This document shows, piece after piece, positions 28,515 through 37,676 of a stretch of 64,000 bases of DNA (position 1 is its first letter; each line of letters starts with the position of its first letter). The stretch is from NCBI RefSeq assembly GCF_023700005.1, contig NZ_JAMLJK010000001.1, positions 1,967,096-2,031,095 of the forward strand, given 5' to 3'. The notes under the pieces were generated by a model that worked only from the letters and a program-made list of their open reading frames with translations, was not told the origin of the DNA and did no database searches. A program made the position numbers and the translations under genes. The DNA comes from Larsenimonas rhizosphaerae. Lineage in GTDB: Bacteria; Pseudomonadota; Gammaproteobacteria; Pseudomonadales; Halomonadaceae.

Positions 28515-29819
28515 TCACTCCTCGGGGCGAGCCATTTTGTCAGCATGCGTACTTTTGCGCTCACGATGAAGCAAATGGCGCTGCAGCCAGTTGCGGACAC
28601 GTACTACGAACTGCTCTTGGAAAATAACACACAGGATAACCGTCATGAGCAAAAACACGGGATACAGCCAGATGGTAATGCCGCCGGCAGCGTCCAGGCA
28701 GCCCCTGAAGCTTGAAAGACACATGGCCGGATCACCGGATAATACCCGCTCTACGCGAGAGAAAATAATGTATAGCGGCACGTGCAAGGCAAACATCGGC
28801 AGCGATGCCCCGCCCAGCCGCCCAGCCAGCCGACGCACCCACTCACGACGAGGCATGGGGACAAGCAGGCACAAATAAATCAGTGACAACTGCGCCGGCA
28901 ACAACAGGCCATTATGCATCAGGTAATACCAGGCGTGCGCTCGGGGCAATAGTAGTTCCGCTGCGGTAATGGATACCACAATAATACCCACCAGCATCCA
29001 TATATTATTTCGCGTTAACGTACGCCCTTGGGATCGTCTGCGCGCGTATAAACCGCACAGCAGGATGCCCGCCAGAAACTCTGGCAACCGAATGATAGGG
29101 TTACGATGTAAAATACCGGTTTCCGGCATACCGTAATCCGTAAAGGCAATAACCAGTAATGGCGGAATCAGATAAATCCCCATCGTCACGGCCAGTGCTC
29201 GCCATGAACGGCGGACACGCATCAGACGAGGTGCCACAAAGGGAAATACCAGATAAAAGAAAAACAGCGTGGAAATCGACCAGGACGGCGGGTTGAAGGT
29301 TAGATACAACGGATTCCATGCATGCAAAAGCAGCAGGTTCAAAACAACATTCAGCGTCGCCTCGCCGCCACTCATGAAGTGATGTAGTGCATTGGGATCT
29401 GTCTGCCCTAGATCATTGTTCACGTCATAAATGGTAAACAGCGCCGAGGTCTTGGCATCCTCGGGCAGGATGGCCAGATACGGAATGATCGACATCACGG
29501 CAATGGTCAGGAGAAACGAGCCGATATGGATAGGATAGAGGTTCGAAAACCGCTTGATCATGAAGCTTCTGGCGGGCTCTCGCATCTCGTTATTATCGTT
29601 GAGATAGACATGCGCCAGCAGGAACCCTGACAGAACAAAAAACGCACTGGTCGAGAAGAAACCAACCTGCGAGACGTAGTTCCCCCAGCCCCTGGCTTCC
29701 GGGTAATAATGCATGGTGTGAAAGATAACGATATAAAGGCCGAGCAGAAACCGCATCCACTCAAGCCCTATGAAGCGTTCCTTTTTCATAATGCGACCAT
29801 CAGCGATGCAACGTGCCAT
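28515..29819 (-). CDS. Acyltransferase-3 (OafA/YrhL-type) membrane protein
   Basis: A 434-aa polytopic membrane protein of about ten helices. The N-terminal signature FIGLEWMRFLLGLYIVIFHTMHYY carries the conserved His, followed by FFSTSAFFVLSGFLLAHVYL and MIKRFSNLYPIH. These enzymes O-acylate sugars of surface polysaccharides or other exported molecules. The start at 29819 is supported by GGAAGGG directly upstream; the internal ATG at 29789 has no such site. No polysaccharide genes are adjacent, so the acceptor is unknown. Confidence 0.88.
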   Translation of the reverse strand: MARCIADGRIMKKERFIGLEWMRFLLGLYIVIFHTMHYYPEARGWGNYVSQVGFFSTSAFFVLSGFLLAHVYLNDNNEMREPARSFMIKRFSNLYPIHIGSFLLTIAVMSIIPYLAILPEDAKTSALFTIYDVNNDLGQTDPNALHHFMSGGEATLNVVLNLLLLHAWNPLYLTFNPPSWSISTLFFFYLVFPFVAPRLMRVRRSWRALAVTMGIYLIPPLLVIAFTDYGMPETGILHRNPIIRLPEFLAGILLCGLYARRRSQGRTLTRNNIWMLVGIIVVSITAAELLLPRAHAWYYLMHNGLLLPAQLSLIYLCLLVPMPRREWVRRLAGRLGGASLPMFALHVPLYIIFSRVERVLSGDPAMCLSSFRGCLDAAGGITIWLYPVFLLMTVILCVIFQEQFVVRVRNWLQRHLLHRERKSTHADKMARPEE

Positions 29820-29907
29820 CGCCCTTCCCTGTTATAAAATCGATGTACGATCAAGTCATGACGATGCCTGTCGCACCCCTGGATGGCGCCTATAGTGCCT
29901 TAAGGGG

Positions 29908-29936
29908 TTGAAAAAAGCTGTTTAATTTCGCTTAAT
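29908..29936 (+). promoter_or_regulatory. Candidate sigma-70 promoter for a short transcript
   Basis: TTGAAA (5/6 match) and CTTAAT (4/6) separated by exactly 17 bp, on the plus strand, with no plus-strand protein gene until 30618. Confidence 0.35.
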
Positions 29937-29942
29937 CGGCGT

Positions 29943-30074
29943 CATTAAGGGAAGAGCCGGGGTTGCGCTTGAAATGCCTCGTACCGGGCTTGTGCGAAGC
30001 ATCCGGCAAGCCGGCTCTTGAAGCCCATACGCGATCTACAGGCATTAAAAAAGCGCCGTCAAAGGCGCTTTTTT
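29943..30074 (+). ncRNA. Candidate small RNA (speculative)
   Basis: A transcript from the promoter-like pair at 29908-29936 would run about 130 nt and end at the strong hairpin at 30047-30074. Inside, AAGAGCCGG (29952-29960) and CCGGCTCTT (30011-30019) are perfect 9-bp complements enclosing a 50-nt loop with a smaller GCTT/AAGC stem. No open frame of note is present. The terminator also serves the leftward 82-aa membrane protein gene, which weakens the case. Confidence 0.3.
30047..30074. terminator. Bidirectional terminator after the GlsB/YeaQ-type gene
   Basis: AAAAAAGCGCC / GGCGCTTTTTT with a GTCAAA loop, about 30 bp beyond the stop of the leftward small membrane protein gene. Confidence 0.9.
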
Positions 30075-30103
30075 ACATGCTTTCCTGCTTGATTCGGGGT
30101 CAA

Positions 30104-30352
30104 TCACCCTTTTCGCTTGATCAACGAAACGACCCAAAGCAGTACCACGGCACCTATCACTGCGGTCACCAGAGACCCTATGATGCCACCGTTGGACGAC
30201 AGGCCCAGCAAACCAATCATTGCACCACCGATCACCGCACCGACAATACCGACCACGATGTTACCTACAACACCAAAGCCGCCGCCCCGCATGATCTTGC
30301 CTGCAATCCAGCCTGCCAGACCGCCAATAATCAGCCACAGAATAATCCCCAT
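30104..30352 (-). CDS. GlsB/YeaQ/YmgE family small membrane protein
   Basis: An 82-aa very hydrophobic, glycine-rich protein (MGIILWLIIGGLAGWIAGKIMRGGG..., then VVGIVGAVIGGAMIGLLG and a final helix ending IKRKG): three predicted membrane helices with the repeated G-x3-G pattern of the transglycosylase-associated family, which is often stress-induced. AGGAGG directly precedes the ATG at 30352; the frame extends upstream but without support. Exact function is unknown. Confidence 0.88.
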   Translation of the reverse strand: MGIILWLIIGGLAGWIAGKIMRGGGFGVVGNIVVGIVGAVIGGAMIGLLGLSSNGGIIGSLVTAVIGAVVLLWVVSLIKRKG

Positions 30353-30617
30353 TGCGCCCTCCTTTGATGCAGACAAGGATGTATAAAACCTTACATCACG
30401 CTTTTCCCTCAGCGAGTGGTTGGATTATAGAAGACATGGGTATTTATGCCAGCAGTACCGCAAAGAAGGTGTTTTGACATACATGAGAAAAGCTATGTCA
30501 GACAATTGGCCAATAGCACTTTTCTGAAAGCGTAATAAACTCGCCATGGTTCGAGGGTGAACATGCGCGTTTGCGCGCCAATAACCATTATAAATCTGGC
30601 AAGGACTTTTTCTCACC

Positions 30618-32210
30618 ATGCACGCAATTACCATATTGTCGTTTTTGCTATTCACACTGGTGGTAGCAGCCATCACATGGAAGATGACGCGAAATGATGA
30701 CCACCGTCACTCCAAGGGATACTTCCTGGCCGGCAGGAGTCTGTCCTTTCCCCTGATCGCTGGCTCACTGCTGATGACCAACCTGTCCACCGAACAAATG
30801 GTTGGGTTGAACGGTGCCGCTTTCGTGGATGGTTTCAGCGTCATGGCCTGGGAAGTCGTGGCGGTTATTGCCATGGTTCTGATGGCCCTGTTCTTTCTGC
30901 CACGCTTTTTGAAAAGCGGCATCACCACCGTTCCTCAGCTGCTGGAAATCCGTTTCGACAAGGGCACACAGCTGATCACCAATATTATTTTCCTGTTGGC
31001 CTATGCCGTTATCCTGCTGCCGATAGTGCTTTACTCCGGTGCGGTAGGCCTTCTGGGCATGCTGGACCTTCAGGGCCTTACCGGCATCGAATCCAATACC
31101 ACCCTGTTGTGGGGAACGGTCTGGCTGGTAGGGCTGATCGGGGCAATCTATGCGCTGTTCGGTGGTCTTCGCACCGTCGCGGTGTCCGATACCATCAACG
31201 GCATAGGCCTTCTGATCGGCGGATTCATGATTGTGTACTTTGGTCTTCAGGCCGTCAGTGATGGCAATGGCGCCTTTGAAGGCTGGCGCATACTGAAGGA
31301 AGCCACGCCCGAGCGCTTCAACTCCATGGGCAACAATGAACAGTCCGTGCCATTTCACACCCTGTTCACCGGTGTCATTCTCCTGAACGTTTTCTACTGG
31401 TGTACCAACCAGCAGATCATTCAGCGCACCTTTGGCGCCAGCAGTCTGGCCGAGGGCCAAAAAGGCGTGCTTCTCACCGGATTTCTGAAACTGTTCGGCC
31501 CGCTGTATCTGGTTATTCCCGGTATGATTGCCTTTTATCTCTATGCCAACCAGGGCATCAAGGCCGATGCAGCCTACGGCCATCTCGTCTTCAATGTACT
31601 ACCGCCCTATCTGACCGGGTTCTTTGCTGCCGTCATGGTGGGTGCGATCCTGTCCTCGTTCAACTCGGCCCTCAACAGCACTACGACGCTGTTCAGTCTC
31701 GGTATCTACAAGGAGATACTGCGCAAGGACGCAAGCGATGAGGAAGTAGTAAAGTCAGGCAAGGTCTTTGGCTGGATCATGGCCATTGCGGCAATGACCA
31801 TTGCTCCACTGCTGGCCGGGCAGGAAAGCCTGTTCGTCTACCTGCAGAAAATGAATGCCCTCTACTTCATTCCCATTCTGGCTGTCGTCGTAGTAGGTCT
31901 TCTGACCCGTCATGTTCCCCCGATTGCTGCCAAGCTGGCCCTGATTCTGGGCTGCGTTACCATTTTCCTGGTGTATTTCGTTCCGCCGTTCACCGGCCTG
32001 CTGGATTACATCCATGACTTCCATTTCATTGGTCTGGTATTTGCCCTTTTGATCGTCATGATGCTGATCATTGGCAAGCTCGCACCCACCTCGGAAGCCT
32101 GGATTCAACAGGACAGTGGTGAGGTCGATCTTACTCCCTGGAAAGGCGCTGTACCTTTCGGCATTTTCCTCGTGGTCTGTGTTCTGACAATCTACATCTC
32201 CTTTGCCTGA
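30618..32210 (+). CDS. Sodium:solute symporter (SSS family)
   Basis: A 530-aa inner-membrane transporter with about 14 hydrophobic helices, of the solute:sodium symporter family. The N-terminal segment [36 protein letters not shown] and the [16 protein letters not shown] and [24 protein letters not shown] blocks are typical, the last holding the Na+-site serines. It looks nearest to the sugar-type members (vSGLT, YidK). No sugar catabolic genes are adjacent, so the substrate is open. AAGGA is 11 nt upstream of the ATG. Confidence 0.88.
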   Translation: MHAITILSFLLFTLVVAAITWKMTRNDDHRHSKGYFLAGRSLSFPLIAGSLLMTNLSTEQMVGLNGAAFVDGFSVMAWEVVAVIAMVLMALFFLPRFLKSGITTVPQLLEIRFDKGTQLITNIIFLLAYAVILLPIVLYSGAVGLLGMLDLQGLTGIESNTTLLWGTVWLVGLIGAIYALFGGLRTVAVSDTINGIGLLIGGFMIVYFGLQAVSDGNGAFEGWRILKEATPERFNSMGNNEQSVPFHTLFTGVILLNVFYWCTNQQIIQRTFGASSLAEGQKGVLLTGFLKLFGPLYLVIPGMIAFYLYANQGIKADAAYGHLVFNVLPPYLTGFFAAVMVGAILSSFNSALNSTTTLFSLGIYKEILRKDASDEEVVKSGKVFGWIMAIAAMTIAPLLAGQESLFVYLQKMNALYFIPILAVVVVGLLTRHVPPIAAKLALILGCVTIFLVYFVPPFTGLLDYIHDFHFIGLVFALLIVMMLIIGKLAPTSEAWIQQDSGEVDLTPWKGAVPFGIFLVVCVLTIYISFA

Positions 32211-32225
32211 TTACTTCAAGGCATG

Positions 32226-32254
32226 AAAAAGCCCGGCCATTGGCCGGGCTTTTT
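32226..32254. terminator. Bidirectional terminator (symporter / phasin)
   Basis: AAAAAGCCCGGCC / GGCCGGGCTTTTT with an ATT loop between convergent genes. Confidence 0.93.
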
Positions 32255-32268
32255 AACATTCATCCCCG

Positions 32269-32985
32269 TTATTTTCTGGAGGATGCTGCATTCTTGGAGG
32301 CTTCTGCAGCCTTCTGGGCCTGAGCGCTGGCATCCTTGGCCGTGGCTTCAGCCGTGCGGCTGGCTGTAGCCATTTGCGCTTCTGCAGTCTGCGCCGATTC
32401 CTTCACTGCAGACTGAGCCTCGCTGGCATACCTGGAACTCATTTCAGTCGCCTTGCGCGCCTGGTCATGAGCCGTGCTGGTCGCCGCTTCAAAGTTACGC
32501 TCCGCATTTTCAATTGTCTGGCGCACCATCTTCTGCATGGTGTCGTAGAAACTATTGGCAGCAGTGGTTGCAGACTTGGCCATGGAAACCGTGGACTCGG
32601 AGCCTACCGGCGCATTACGCGCCATATCATCGATATAGCCCTGAACCGCCTGGACACGCTGCGAGGTTTTTTCCTCGGCTGACTTGATCACGTCAGACTG
32701 CACACCAGACATGATGCGGTAGGCATTTTGCGTATAGGCCATGCTGCGCTCGGAAAATGGCTGGAACATGACGGTCTGCAGATTGAACACTTCCTGCGCT
32801 TCACGAGCCGAGAGCATCTTGCGAGTCATGTCGGACCCCTGCTCCATCATGTCACGCGTGGTACGCAGATTCAGTTCGGTCAACTGCTCGACGCCTTTCA
32901 TCCACTGACGGGAAAAGCCCATCATGGAGTCCAGCTGATCTCGATACATGTCTTTCATTTTTTCAGGGTTGTTCATGGTATACAT
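32269..32985 (-). CDS. phaP: Phasin (PHA granule-associated protein)
   Basis: A 238-aa amphipathic, mostly helical protein. The N-terminal ~150 residues fit the phasin domain (KMKDMYRDQLDSMMGFSRQWMKGVEQLTELNLRTTRDMMEQ). The last ~80 residues are an Ala/Gln/Ser/Lys-rich low-complexity helix (AQMATASRTAEATAKDASAQAQKAAEASKNAA), as in PhaF-like tails. It coats PHA granules and limits their coalescence. The ATG at 32985 has GGAGAAG upstream. Two TGC-rich palindromes upstream suggest PhaR control. Confidence 0.88.
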   Translation of the reverse strand: MYTMNNPEKMKDMYRDQLDSMMGFSRQWMKGVEQLTELNLRTTRDMMEQGSDMTRKMLSAREAQEVFNLQTVMFQPFSERSMAYTQNAYRIMSGVQSDVIKSAEEKTSQRVQAVQGYIDDMARNAPVGSESTVSMAKSATTAANSFYDTMQKMVRQTIENAERNFEAATSTAHDQARKATEMSSRYASEAQSAVKESAQTAEAQMATASRTAEATAKDASAQAQKAAEASKNAASSRK

Positions 32986-33085
32986 AATGCTTCTCCGTTC
33001 GGTGGTTCCACCGGTTACCTGGTGACTAGATGACACGTAGAACCTTGCGAACTTTGACGGGTGTCGCCAGATTCCCTTGCATTAG

Positions 33086-33100
33086 TTGTGCAGTGCACAA
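33086..33100. promoter_or_regulatory. Predicted PhaR operator A upstream of phaP
   Basis: TTGTGCAGTGCACAA, a perfect palindrome with 7-bp arms around one base, 101 bp upstream of the phaP start. PhaR proteins of other bacteria bind TGC-rich sites; the identity of this one is inferred from recurrence at three places in the PHA genes. Confidence 0.6.
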
Positions 33101-33108
33101 ACACAGTA

Positions 33109-33124
33109 TTGCTGCACCGCACAA
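33109..33124. promoter_or_regulatory. Predicted PhaR operator B upstream of phaP
   Basis: On the minus strand it reads TTGTGCGGTGCAGCAA, one mismatch from the site before phaZ at 34455. It lies about 23 bp centre to centre from operator A, close to two helical turns, which would allow binding on roughly one face. Confidence 0.6.
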
Positions 33125-33129
33125 AACTG

Positions 33130-34386
33130 TCAAGCCTGATTCGTATCTGCGTAACATTTAATGAACTCGAGCAACTGCGGATACAGCCGGGTACGAAAGC
33201 GCCGACCGGAAAAAATGCCGTAGTGGCCGGCCCCTTCCAGCATGATGTGATGATGACGCTTTGTATCGATACCCGTGCAAAGCTCATGTGCCGCAAACGT
33301 CTGACCATCTCCTGATATGTCATCGCGCTCACCTTCGACCGTCATCAGTGCGGCCCCCCTGATGCGGGAGGGGTCGACGACCTGACCGCGTACTGTCCAG
33401 GTACCGCGTGCCAGACCATACTCCTGAAAAACCACTCGAATGGTATCGAGGTAATACTGTGCAGGCATATCCAGCACGGCGTTGTATTCATCATAAAACT
33501 GACGATGGCTGTCGGCGTCCTCATCATCTCCACTGAGCAGATGCTCATAGAAATCCCAGTGCGACTTGAGGTGAAGGTCCGGGTTCATCGCCAGAAATCC
33601 GGCATGCTGCAAGAACCCCGGATAAACCTCTCGACCGGCCCCCGGATAAGAGCCGGGGACACGATAGATCACGTTATCCTCAAACCAGCGCATCGACTTG
33701 TTGGTGGCCAGAGAGTTGACATCCGTCGGGCTTTTACGGGCATCGATCGGCCCTCCCATCATCGTGATGGTATTGGGCAGCGGCTCATCATCCGCCGCCA
33801 TCAGAGACAGGGCTGCCAGTACAGGAACAGTAGGCTGACATACTGAAATCACATGCAGATTATCGGTGCCAATGGTGCGAATGAAGTCGCGGATGTAATC
33901 CACATAATCATCCAGATGAAAGTTACCCTCATCCAGCGGCACCATGCGAGCATCCTTCCAGTCCGTAATGTACACCTTGGTGTCATGCAGGAACTGGCGC
34001 ACGGTATCACGCAGCAAGGTGGAGTGATGGCCTGAAAGCGGTGCGCACAACAGCACCCGCGGCTCGTTTTCAAATGCATGAGCAAGCTCGGCATTATCGG
34101 CATAGCGCTTGAAACGGATCAGTCGACAAAACGGCTTGTCTTCGACCACTTCTTCAACGATCGGCACGATGGAATCGTTCTTTTCAATCGTAGTAATGTT
34201 GAAAGCCGGCTTTTCATAGTCCTTGCCCAGCCGATGCATCAATTCAAGACCTGCGGCTGCACGGTTGGACCAGGGCAGGTGAGAAAAGCTATAGCGTGAA
34301 TCCGTCAGCACCTGTGCCATGACATTGGACATGGCCGATACCGGGTAAAACATCGATCGCTGAAATTCATAGAATTGATACAACAT
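33130..34386 (-). CDS. phaZ: Intracellular PHA depolymerase
   Basis: A 418-aa cytoplasmic enzyme that mobilises stored PHA. It belongs to the cysteine-type intracellular depolymerases: nucleophile Cys183 in HVISVCQPTVPVL, the same position reported for Ralstonia eutropha PhaZa1. The Asp is in TVEGERDDISG and the His in LEGAGHYGIFSG. No signal peptide. AGGGGA precedes the ATG. It is followed by phaP on the same strand. A PhaR-type palindrome lies upstream at 34455. Confidence 0.94.
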   Translation of the reverse strand: MLYQFYEFQRSMFYPVSAMSNVMAQVLTDSRYSFSHLPWSNRAAAGLELMHRLGKDYEKPAFNITTIEKNDSIVPIVEEVVEDKPFCRLIRFKRYADNAELAHAFENEPRVLLCAPLSGHHSTLLRDTVRQFLHDTKVYITDWKDARMVPLDEGNFHLDDYVDYIRDFIRTIGTDNLHVISVCQPTVPVLAALSLMAADDEPLPNTITMMGGPIDARKSPTDVNSLATNKSMRWFEDNVIYRVPGSYPGAGREVYPGFLQHAGFLAMNPDLHLKSHWDFYEHLLSGDDEDADSHRQFYDEYNAVLDMPAQYYLDTIRVVFQEYGLARGTWTVRGQVVDPSRIRGAALMTVEGERDDISGDGQTFAAHELCTGIDTKRHHHIMLEGAGHYGIFSGRRFRTRLYPQLLEFIKCYADTNQA

Positions 34387-34454
34387 GGGAAGTCCCCTGT
34401 GTGTCAGGCAAAAGTAAACTGCCAGTAGGCATTACCAGCATACTGTGACGCATT

Positions 34455-34470
34455 TTGTGCAGTGCAGCAA
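34455..34470. promoter_or_regulatory. Predicted PhaR operator C upstream of phaZ
   Basis: TTGTGCAGTGCAGCAA, a near-perfect palindrome 69 bp upstream of the phaZ ATG; almost identical to operators A and B before phaP. Confidence 0.6.
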
Positions 34471-34508
34471 CGAAAGGCCTCGGTAATTGCCTTAGACATG
34501 TGCCCAAT

Positions 34509-34536
34509 AAAAACGCCCCGTGGGTTGCACGGGGCG
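34509..34536 (-). terminator. Terminator after trkH
   Basis: On the minus strand a CGCCCCGTG / CACGGGGCG stem with a 5-nt loop is followed by TTTTTATT, about 25 bp after the trkH stop. Confidence 0.88.
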
Positions 34537-34560
34537 CATGATCAGCAAATGGACAGCCTG

Positions 34561-36039
34561 CTATTTTCGCCAGAACATCGGCGTCACCAGTACCAGCACG
34601 GTCAGGATTTCCAGACGGCCCATCAGCATGCCGAAACTCAACAGCCATTTGGCCGCTTCCGGCAGGGAGGAAAAGTTGCCTGCGGGCCCGATCGTATCTC
34701 CCAGCCCCGGCCCCACATTGGACACTGCAGTAGCGGCACCGGACAGGGCCGTGATCAGGTCAAGCCCCATCATGGCCAGCCCCAGAGCGATCAACGCCAC
34801 GGTAAAGAAAAAGAAGAATGAAAAGGCAATAACAGCGCGGACCACCTCATCGGTCAGCATGCGGCCATTATAGCGCTGGGAAAACACACCATTGGAATGT
34901 ACCAGATGGCGCAGCTGATTGATGAGCATGATAATCCCCACCTGAAAGCGGAAGATCTTCATCCCCCCACTGGTCGACCCGGAACAACCGCCTATAAAGG
35001 TCAGGTAGAAAAAGCCCGCTACCGCCAGCGGCCCCCACAGGGTGTAATCATCCGACGCATATCCGGTAGTCGTCACCACCGAGATCACATTGAAGGCCAC
35101 CTGAGTAAGGGCATCAAAGAACGGCACACCCCGCGCCACCCGATACAGGGTCAGGCCGATAATGACCCATCCCAGCATCAGCAACATGCCACGCACCTGC
35201 TGATCCTTCCAGAAGGCACCGTAATGGCGTTCCTTGAACATTCGGATATAGAGCACAAACGGTACCGCGCCCATCAGCATGAAGACATCCGCCATCCACA
35301 TGATCCAGGGCTTGTCGGCATAGACGCCGAAGGAGCTGTCGTAGTTTGAAAAGCCGCCGGTGGCTACCGAACTCATGCCATGCACCACCGCATCCAGTGG
35401 TGTCATGCCCGCCAGCCAATAGGTCAGGACGGCAATCAGGCTGATGACCAGATAAACCACACCGATCGATTTGGCGACCCCGCCGGAGCGAGGCAGGATC
35501 TTGTCGGACCAGTCCGAGGACTCGGTCTGAAACAGGCGCATCCCGCCAACCTGCAGGAAAGGCAGAATGGCAATGGCCATGACAATGATGCCGATACCAC
35601 CGACCCACTGCATCAACCCCCGCCACAGCTTGATGCCGTCCGACAGGTTATCGATGCCTGTCAGTACGGTAGACCCTGTCGTCGTAATGGCAGACACCGA
35701 CTCGAATACGGCATCGCCCATGGACAAATGCGGTGCACCGAATACCATGGGCAGGCTGGCATATGTGCTGATGGTGACCCAGCTCATGGTTGTCAGAATG
35801 AACATCTGGCGTGGCTTGAGCTGAATATCGATGCGGTGAGTAACCAGTAACATCAGGCCGGCACTCGACAGCGTCATTACTTCGGAATACAAAAAGGCCC
35901 ACATATCATCATTTTGCTCGACCACCAGCATGATCAGCGGTATAGCCATCATGGCGGCCAGTACCAGCAAAAGCATCGCCAGAATACGAAGCACCGGCCC
36001 GGCGCCGGTTGCTCGTTGAAAAAGGGTCAGGCGTGACAT
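34561..36039 (-). CDS. trkH: Trk-type potassium uptake transporter, membrane subunit
   Basis: A 492-aa inner-membrane K+ transporter with the four pore-loop filter segments of the TrkH/KtrB family: ITTTGSTV, VATGGFSNYD, VTTTGYASDD and AVSNVGPGLG, each with its conserved Gly. It works with a cytoplasmic TrkA. Potassium uptake is the first response to hyperosmotic stress in halophiles; Halomonas elongata has two paralogues, TrkH and TrkI, and this could be either. AAGG is 8 nt upstream of the ATG. No trkA is in the window. Confidence 0.93.
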   Translation of the reverse strand: MSRLTLFQRATGAGPVLRILAMLLLVLAAMMAIPLIMLVVEQNDDMWAFLYSEVMTLSSAGLMLLVTHRIDIQLKPRQMFILTTMSWVTISTYASLPMVFGAPHLSMGDAVFESVSAITTTGSTVLTGIDNLSDGIKLWRGLMQWVGGIGIIVMAIAILPFLQVGGMRLFQTESSDWSDKILPRSGGVAKSIGVVYLVISLIAVLTYWLAGMTPLDAVVHGMSSVATGGFSNYDSSFGVYADKPWIMWMADVFMLMGAVPFVLYIRMFKERHYGAFWKDQQVRGMLLMLGWVIIGLTLYRVARGVPFFDALTQVAFNVISVVTTTGYASDDYTLWGPLAVAGFFYLTFIGGCSGSTSGGMKIFRFQVGIIMLINQLRHLVHSNGVFSQRYNGRMLTDEVVRAVIAFSFFFFFTVALIALGLAMMGLDLITALSGAATAVSNVGPGLGDTIGPAGNFSSLPEAAKWLLSFGMLMGRLEILTVLVLVTPMFWRK

Positions 36040-36123
36040 GATATACCCTTATTACAAACTGTCGTTGGAACGCGCCACTATACGCGCTCGTGCGCGCCGG
36101 TGCAGCAAGGAACCCTTGACCTC

Positions 36124-37293
36124 ATGAGTGATATCGACACCCGCGCGACAGATCGTAATGCCGCACAGCGTATTACCCTGATCGGCGCCCTGTTTGACAC
36201 GTTGCTGGGCTTTTTCAAGATTCTGGTCGGCGCCGCCACCCACTCCAGTGCTCTGGTCGCCGATGGCGTTCACTCCCTGTCGGACCTGGTCACGGATGCG
36301 TTTGTGCTGCTGGCCACCCATTATGGACGTCAGGCTCCGGATAATGACCACCCCTACGGCCATGGACGCATAGAAACCCTGGGCACCCTTGCACTGGGCA
36401 TCATGCTGATTGCCGTGGCCGGCGCGCTGGCATGGGACAGCATCCAGCGTCTTGTGGCCAATGAAGCCCTTTCCAGCGCCGGCATGGGCGCCATCGCGCT
36501 GACCGTGGCATCCATGCTGATCAAGGAGATTCTCTTTCGCATCACCCTCAAGGTAGCCCGCCGACAGCGGTCACAACTGCTGGAAGCCAATGCATGGCAC
36601 TCACGCAGTGATGCCCTCTCCTCACTGGTTGTCCTGATTGGCCTGATCGGCCTGCAGTTCGGCCTCGACTGGCTTGATAGCGTGGCTGCGATCGTAGTGT
36701 CATTAATGGTCGCCAGGGTCGGTGGCGAGCAACTCTGGCAGGCCAGCCGTGAACTGGTGGATACCGCACTCCCTCCCGAACAGCATCAGCGCATCAAGGC
36801 AGTAGCCCTTGAGGTTGATGGCGTTCACAACGTGCATGATTTAAGAACGCGCACCCAGAGTGGCTCCGTCATGCTGGATGTCCATCTGACCGTGGATGCC
36901 CGCATCAGCGTGTCCGAGGGTCACGAGATCGGCAACATGGTGATTCGCCGCCTGCGCGCGGAGCACCCGGAGCTTCATGACATCGTGTTTCATATTGACC
37001 CGGAAGACGACTCCGACGCGCCCCGGGTTGAATTTCGTCAGGAACTGCCCCTTCGCCGTGATATCGAAGCTGCTCTGGCCCGGTGCTGGTGTCAGCATCC
37101 CATATGGGATGCTCATCTGGACCTGCAGTTTCACTACGTCACCCGCATGGAAAGCCGCGAAGTGGATATCGAACTGTATGTACCGGCCGGCACCCCCGTC
37201 ACGGCCGAACAACGCCGCCAGCTTGAACACTGTGCCAGGGCACTGCCATGGATTGGCCACATCAGCCTGTGGCAGGAACAGCCTGCACCGTGA
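36124..37293 (+). CDS. Cation diffusion facilitator (CDF) transporter
   Basis: A 389-aa metal-ion/proton antiporter. Six membrane helices span residues ~17-210, with metal-site residues in ALVADGVHSLSD (Asp47, His50, Asp54) and AWHSRSDALSS. The first cytoplasmic ferredoxin-like domain follows (VDGVHNVHDLRTRTQSGSVMLDVHLTVD). A further ~95 residues (from about 295) look like a second soluble domain of ferredoxin-like length (HLDLQFHYVTRMESREVDIELYVPAG), so it is longer than E. coli FieF (300 aa). The metal is unknown. A GTG at 36100 is an alternative start. Confidence 0.88.
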   Translation: MSDIDTRATDRNAAQRITLIGALFDTLLGFFKILVGAATHSSALVADGVHSLSDLVTDAFVLLATHYGRQAPDNDHPYGHGRIETLGTLALGIMLIAVAGALAWDSIQRLVANEALSSAGMGAIALTVASMLIKEILFRITLKVARRQRSQLLEANAWHSRSDALSSLVVLIGLIGLQFGLDWLDSVAAIVVSLMVARVGGEQLWQASRELVDTALPPEQHQRIKAVALEVDGVHNVHDLRTRTQSGSVMLDVHLTVDARISVSEGHEIGNMVIRRLRAEHPELHDIVFHIDPEDDSDAPRVEFRQELPLRRDIEAALARCWCQHPIWDAHLDLQFHYVTRMESREVDIELYVPAGTPVTAEQRRQLEHCARALPWIGHISLWQEQPAP

Positions 37294-37348
37294 TGAATGC
37301 GCCCATTCACGGTATGCTTGGTCCCATATCACCTCAGGGGAGCACAAC

Positions 37349-37624
37349 ATGAGTACAGCAACGGAAATTCAGCAACAGCGGATGATCACCGAGCTTCGCC
37401 ACTTCATCAAAAAGCTGTTGCAGGAACCGGACATCCTTTCAAGCTCACTGGCAATTGCGCGGGAACATCATGGCGAACCGGATGCCATGGCCCGCATTGC
37501 CAATGCCATTTCCGAATCCACCAATGTCAATATCCCGGAAGACCCCCGCCATCATTCCCCGGCAGATGGCCTGTTCCTGGCGGTACTGAAGGAAGTGGTC
37601 GAAGAAGAAAAGGCCATGTACTAG
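37349..37624 (+). CDS. Small protein of unknown function (91 aa)
   Basis: I do not recognise this family. It begins MSTATEIQQQRMITELRHF with GGGGAG well placed before the ATG at 37349, and has its own terminator right after. It is soluble and predicted helical: a helix ~8-25, a central segment with SLAIAREHHGEPDAMARIANAI, a Pro/His-rich turn NIPEDPRHHSPADG, and a C-terminal helix LAVLKEVVEEEKAMY. It follows the CDF gene by 55 bp and is probably co-transcribed. The ribosome-binding site and terminator argue it is real. Confidence 0.75.
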   Translation: MSTATEIQQQRMITELRHFIKKLLQEPDILSSSLAIAREHHGEPDAMARIANAISESTNVNIPEDPRHHSPADGLFLAVLKEVVEEEKAMY

Positions 37625-37629
37625 CCACC

Positions 37630-37656
37630 AAAAAGCCGGCAAAAGCCGGCTTTTTT
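37630..37656. terminator. Bidirectional terminator (91-aa gene / pilA)
   Basis: AAAAAGCCGGC / GCCGGCTTTTTT with an AAAA loop, between convergent genes. Confidence 0.92.
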
Positions 37657-37676
37657 GATTCCGGTATAAACCGAAA

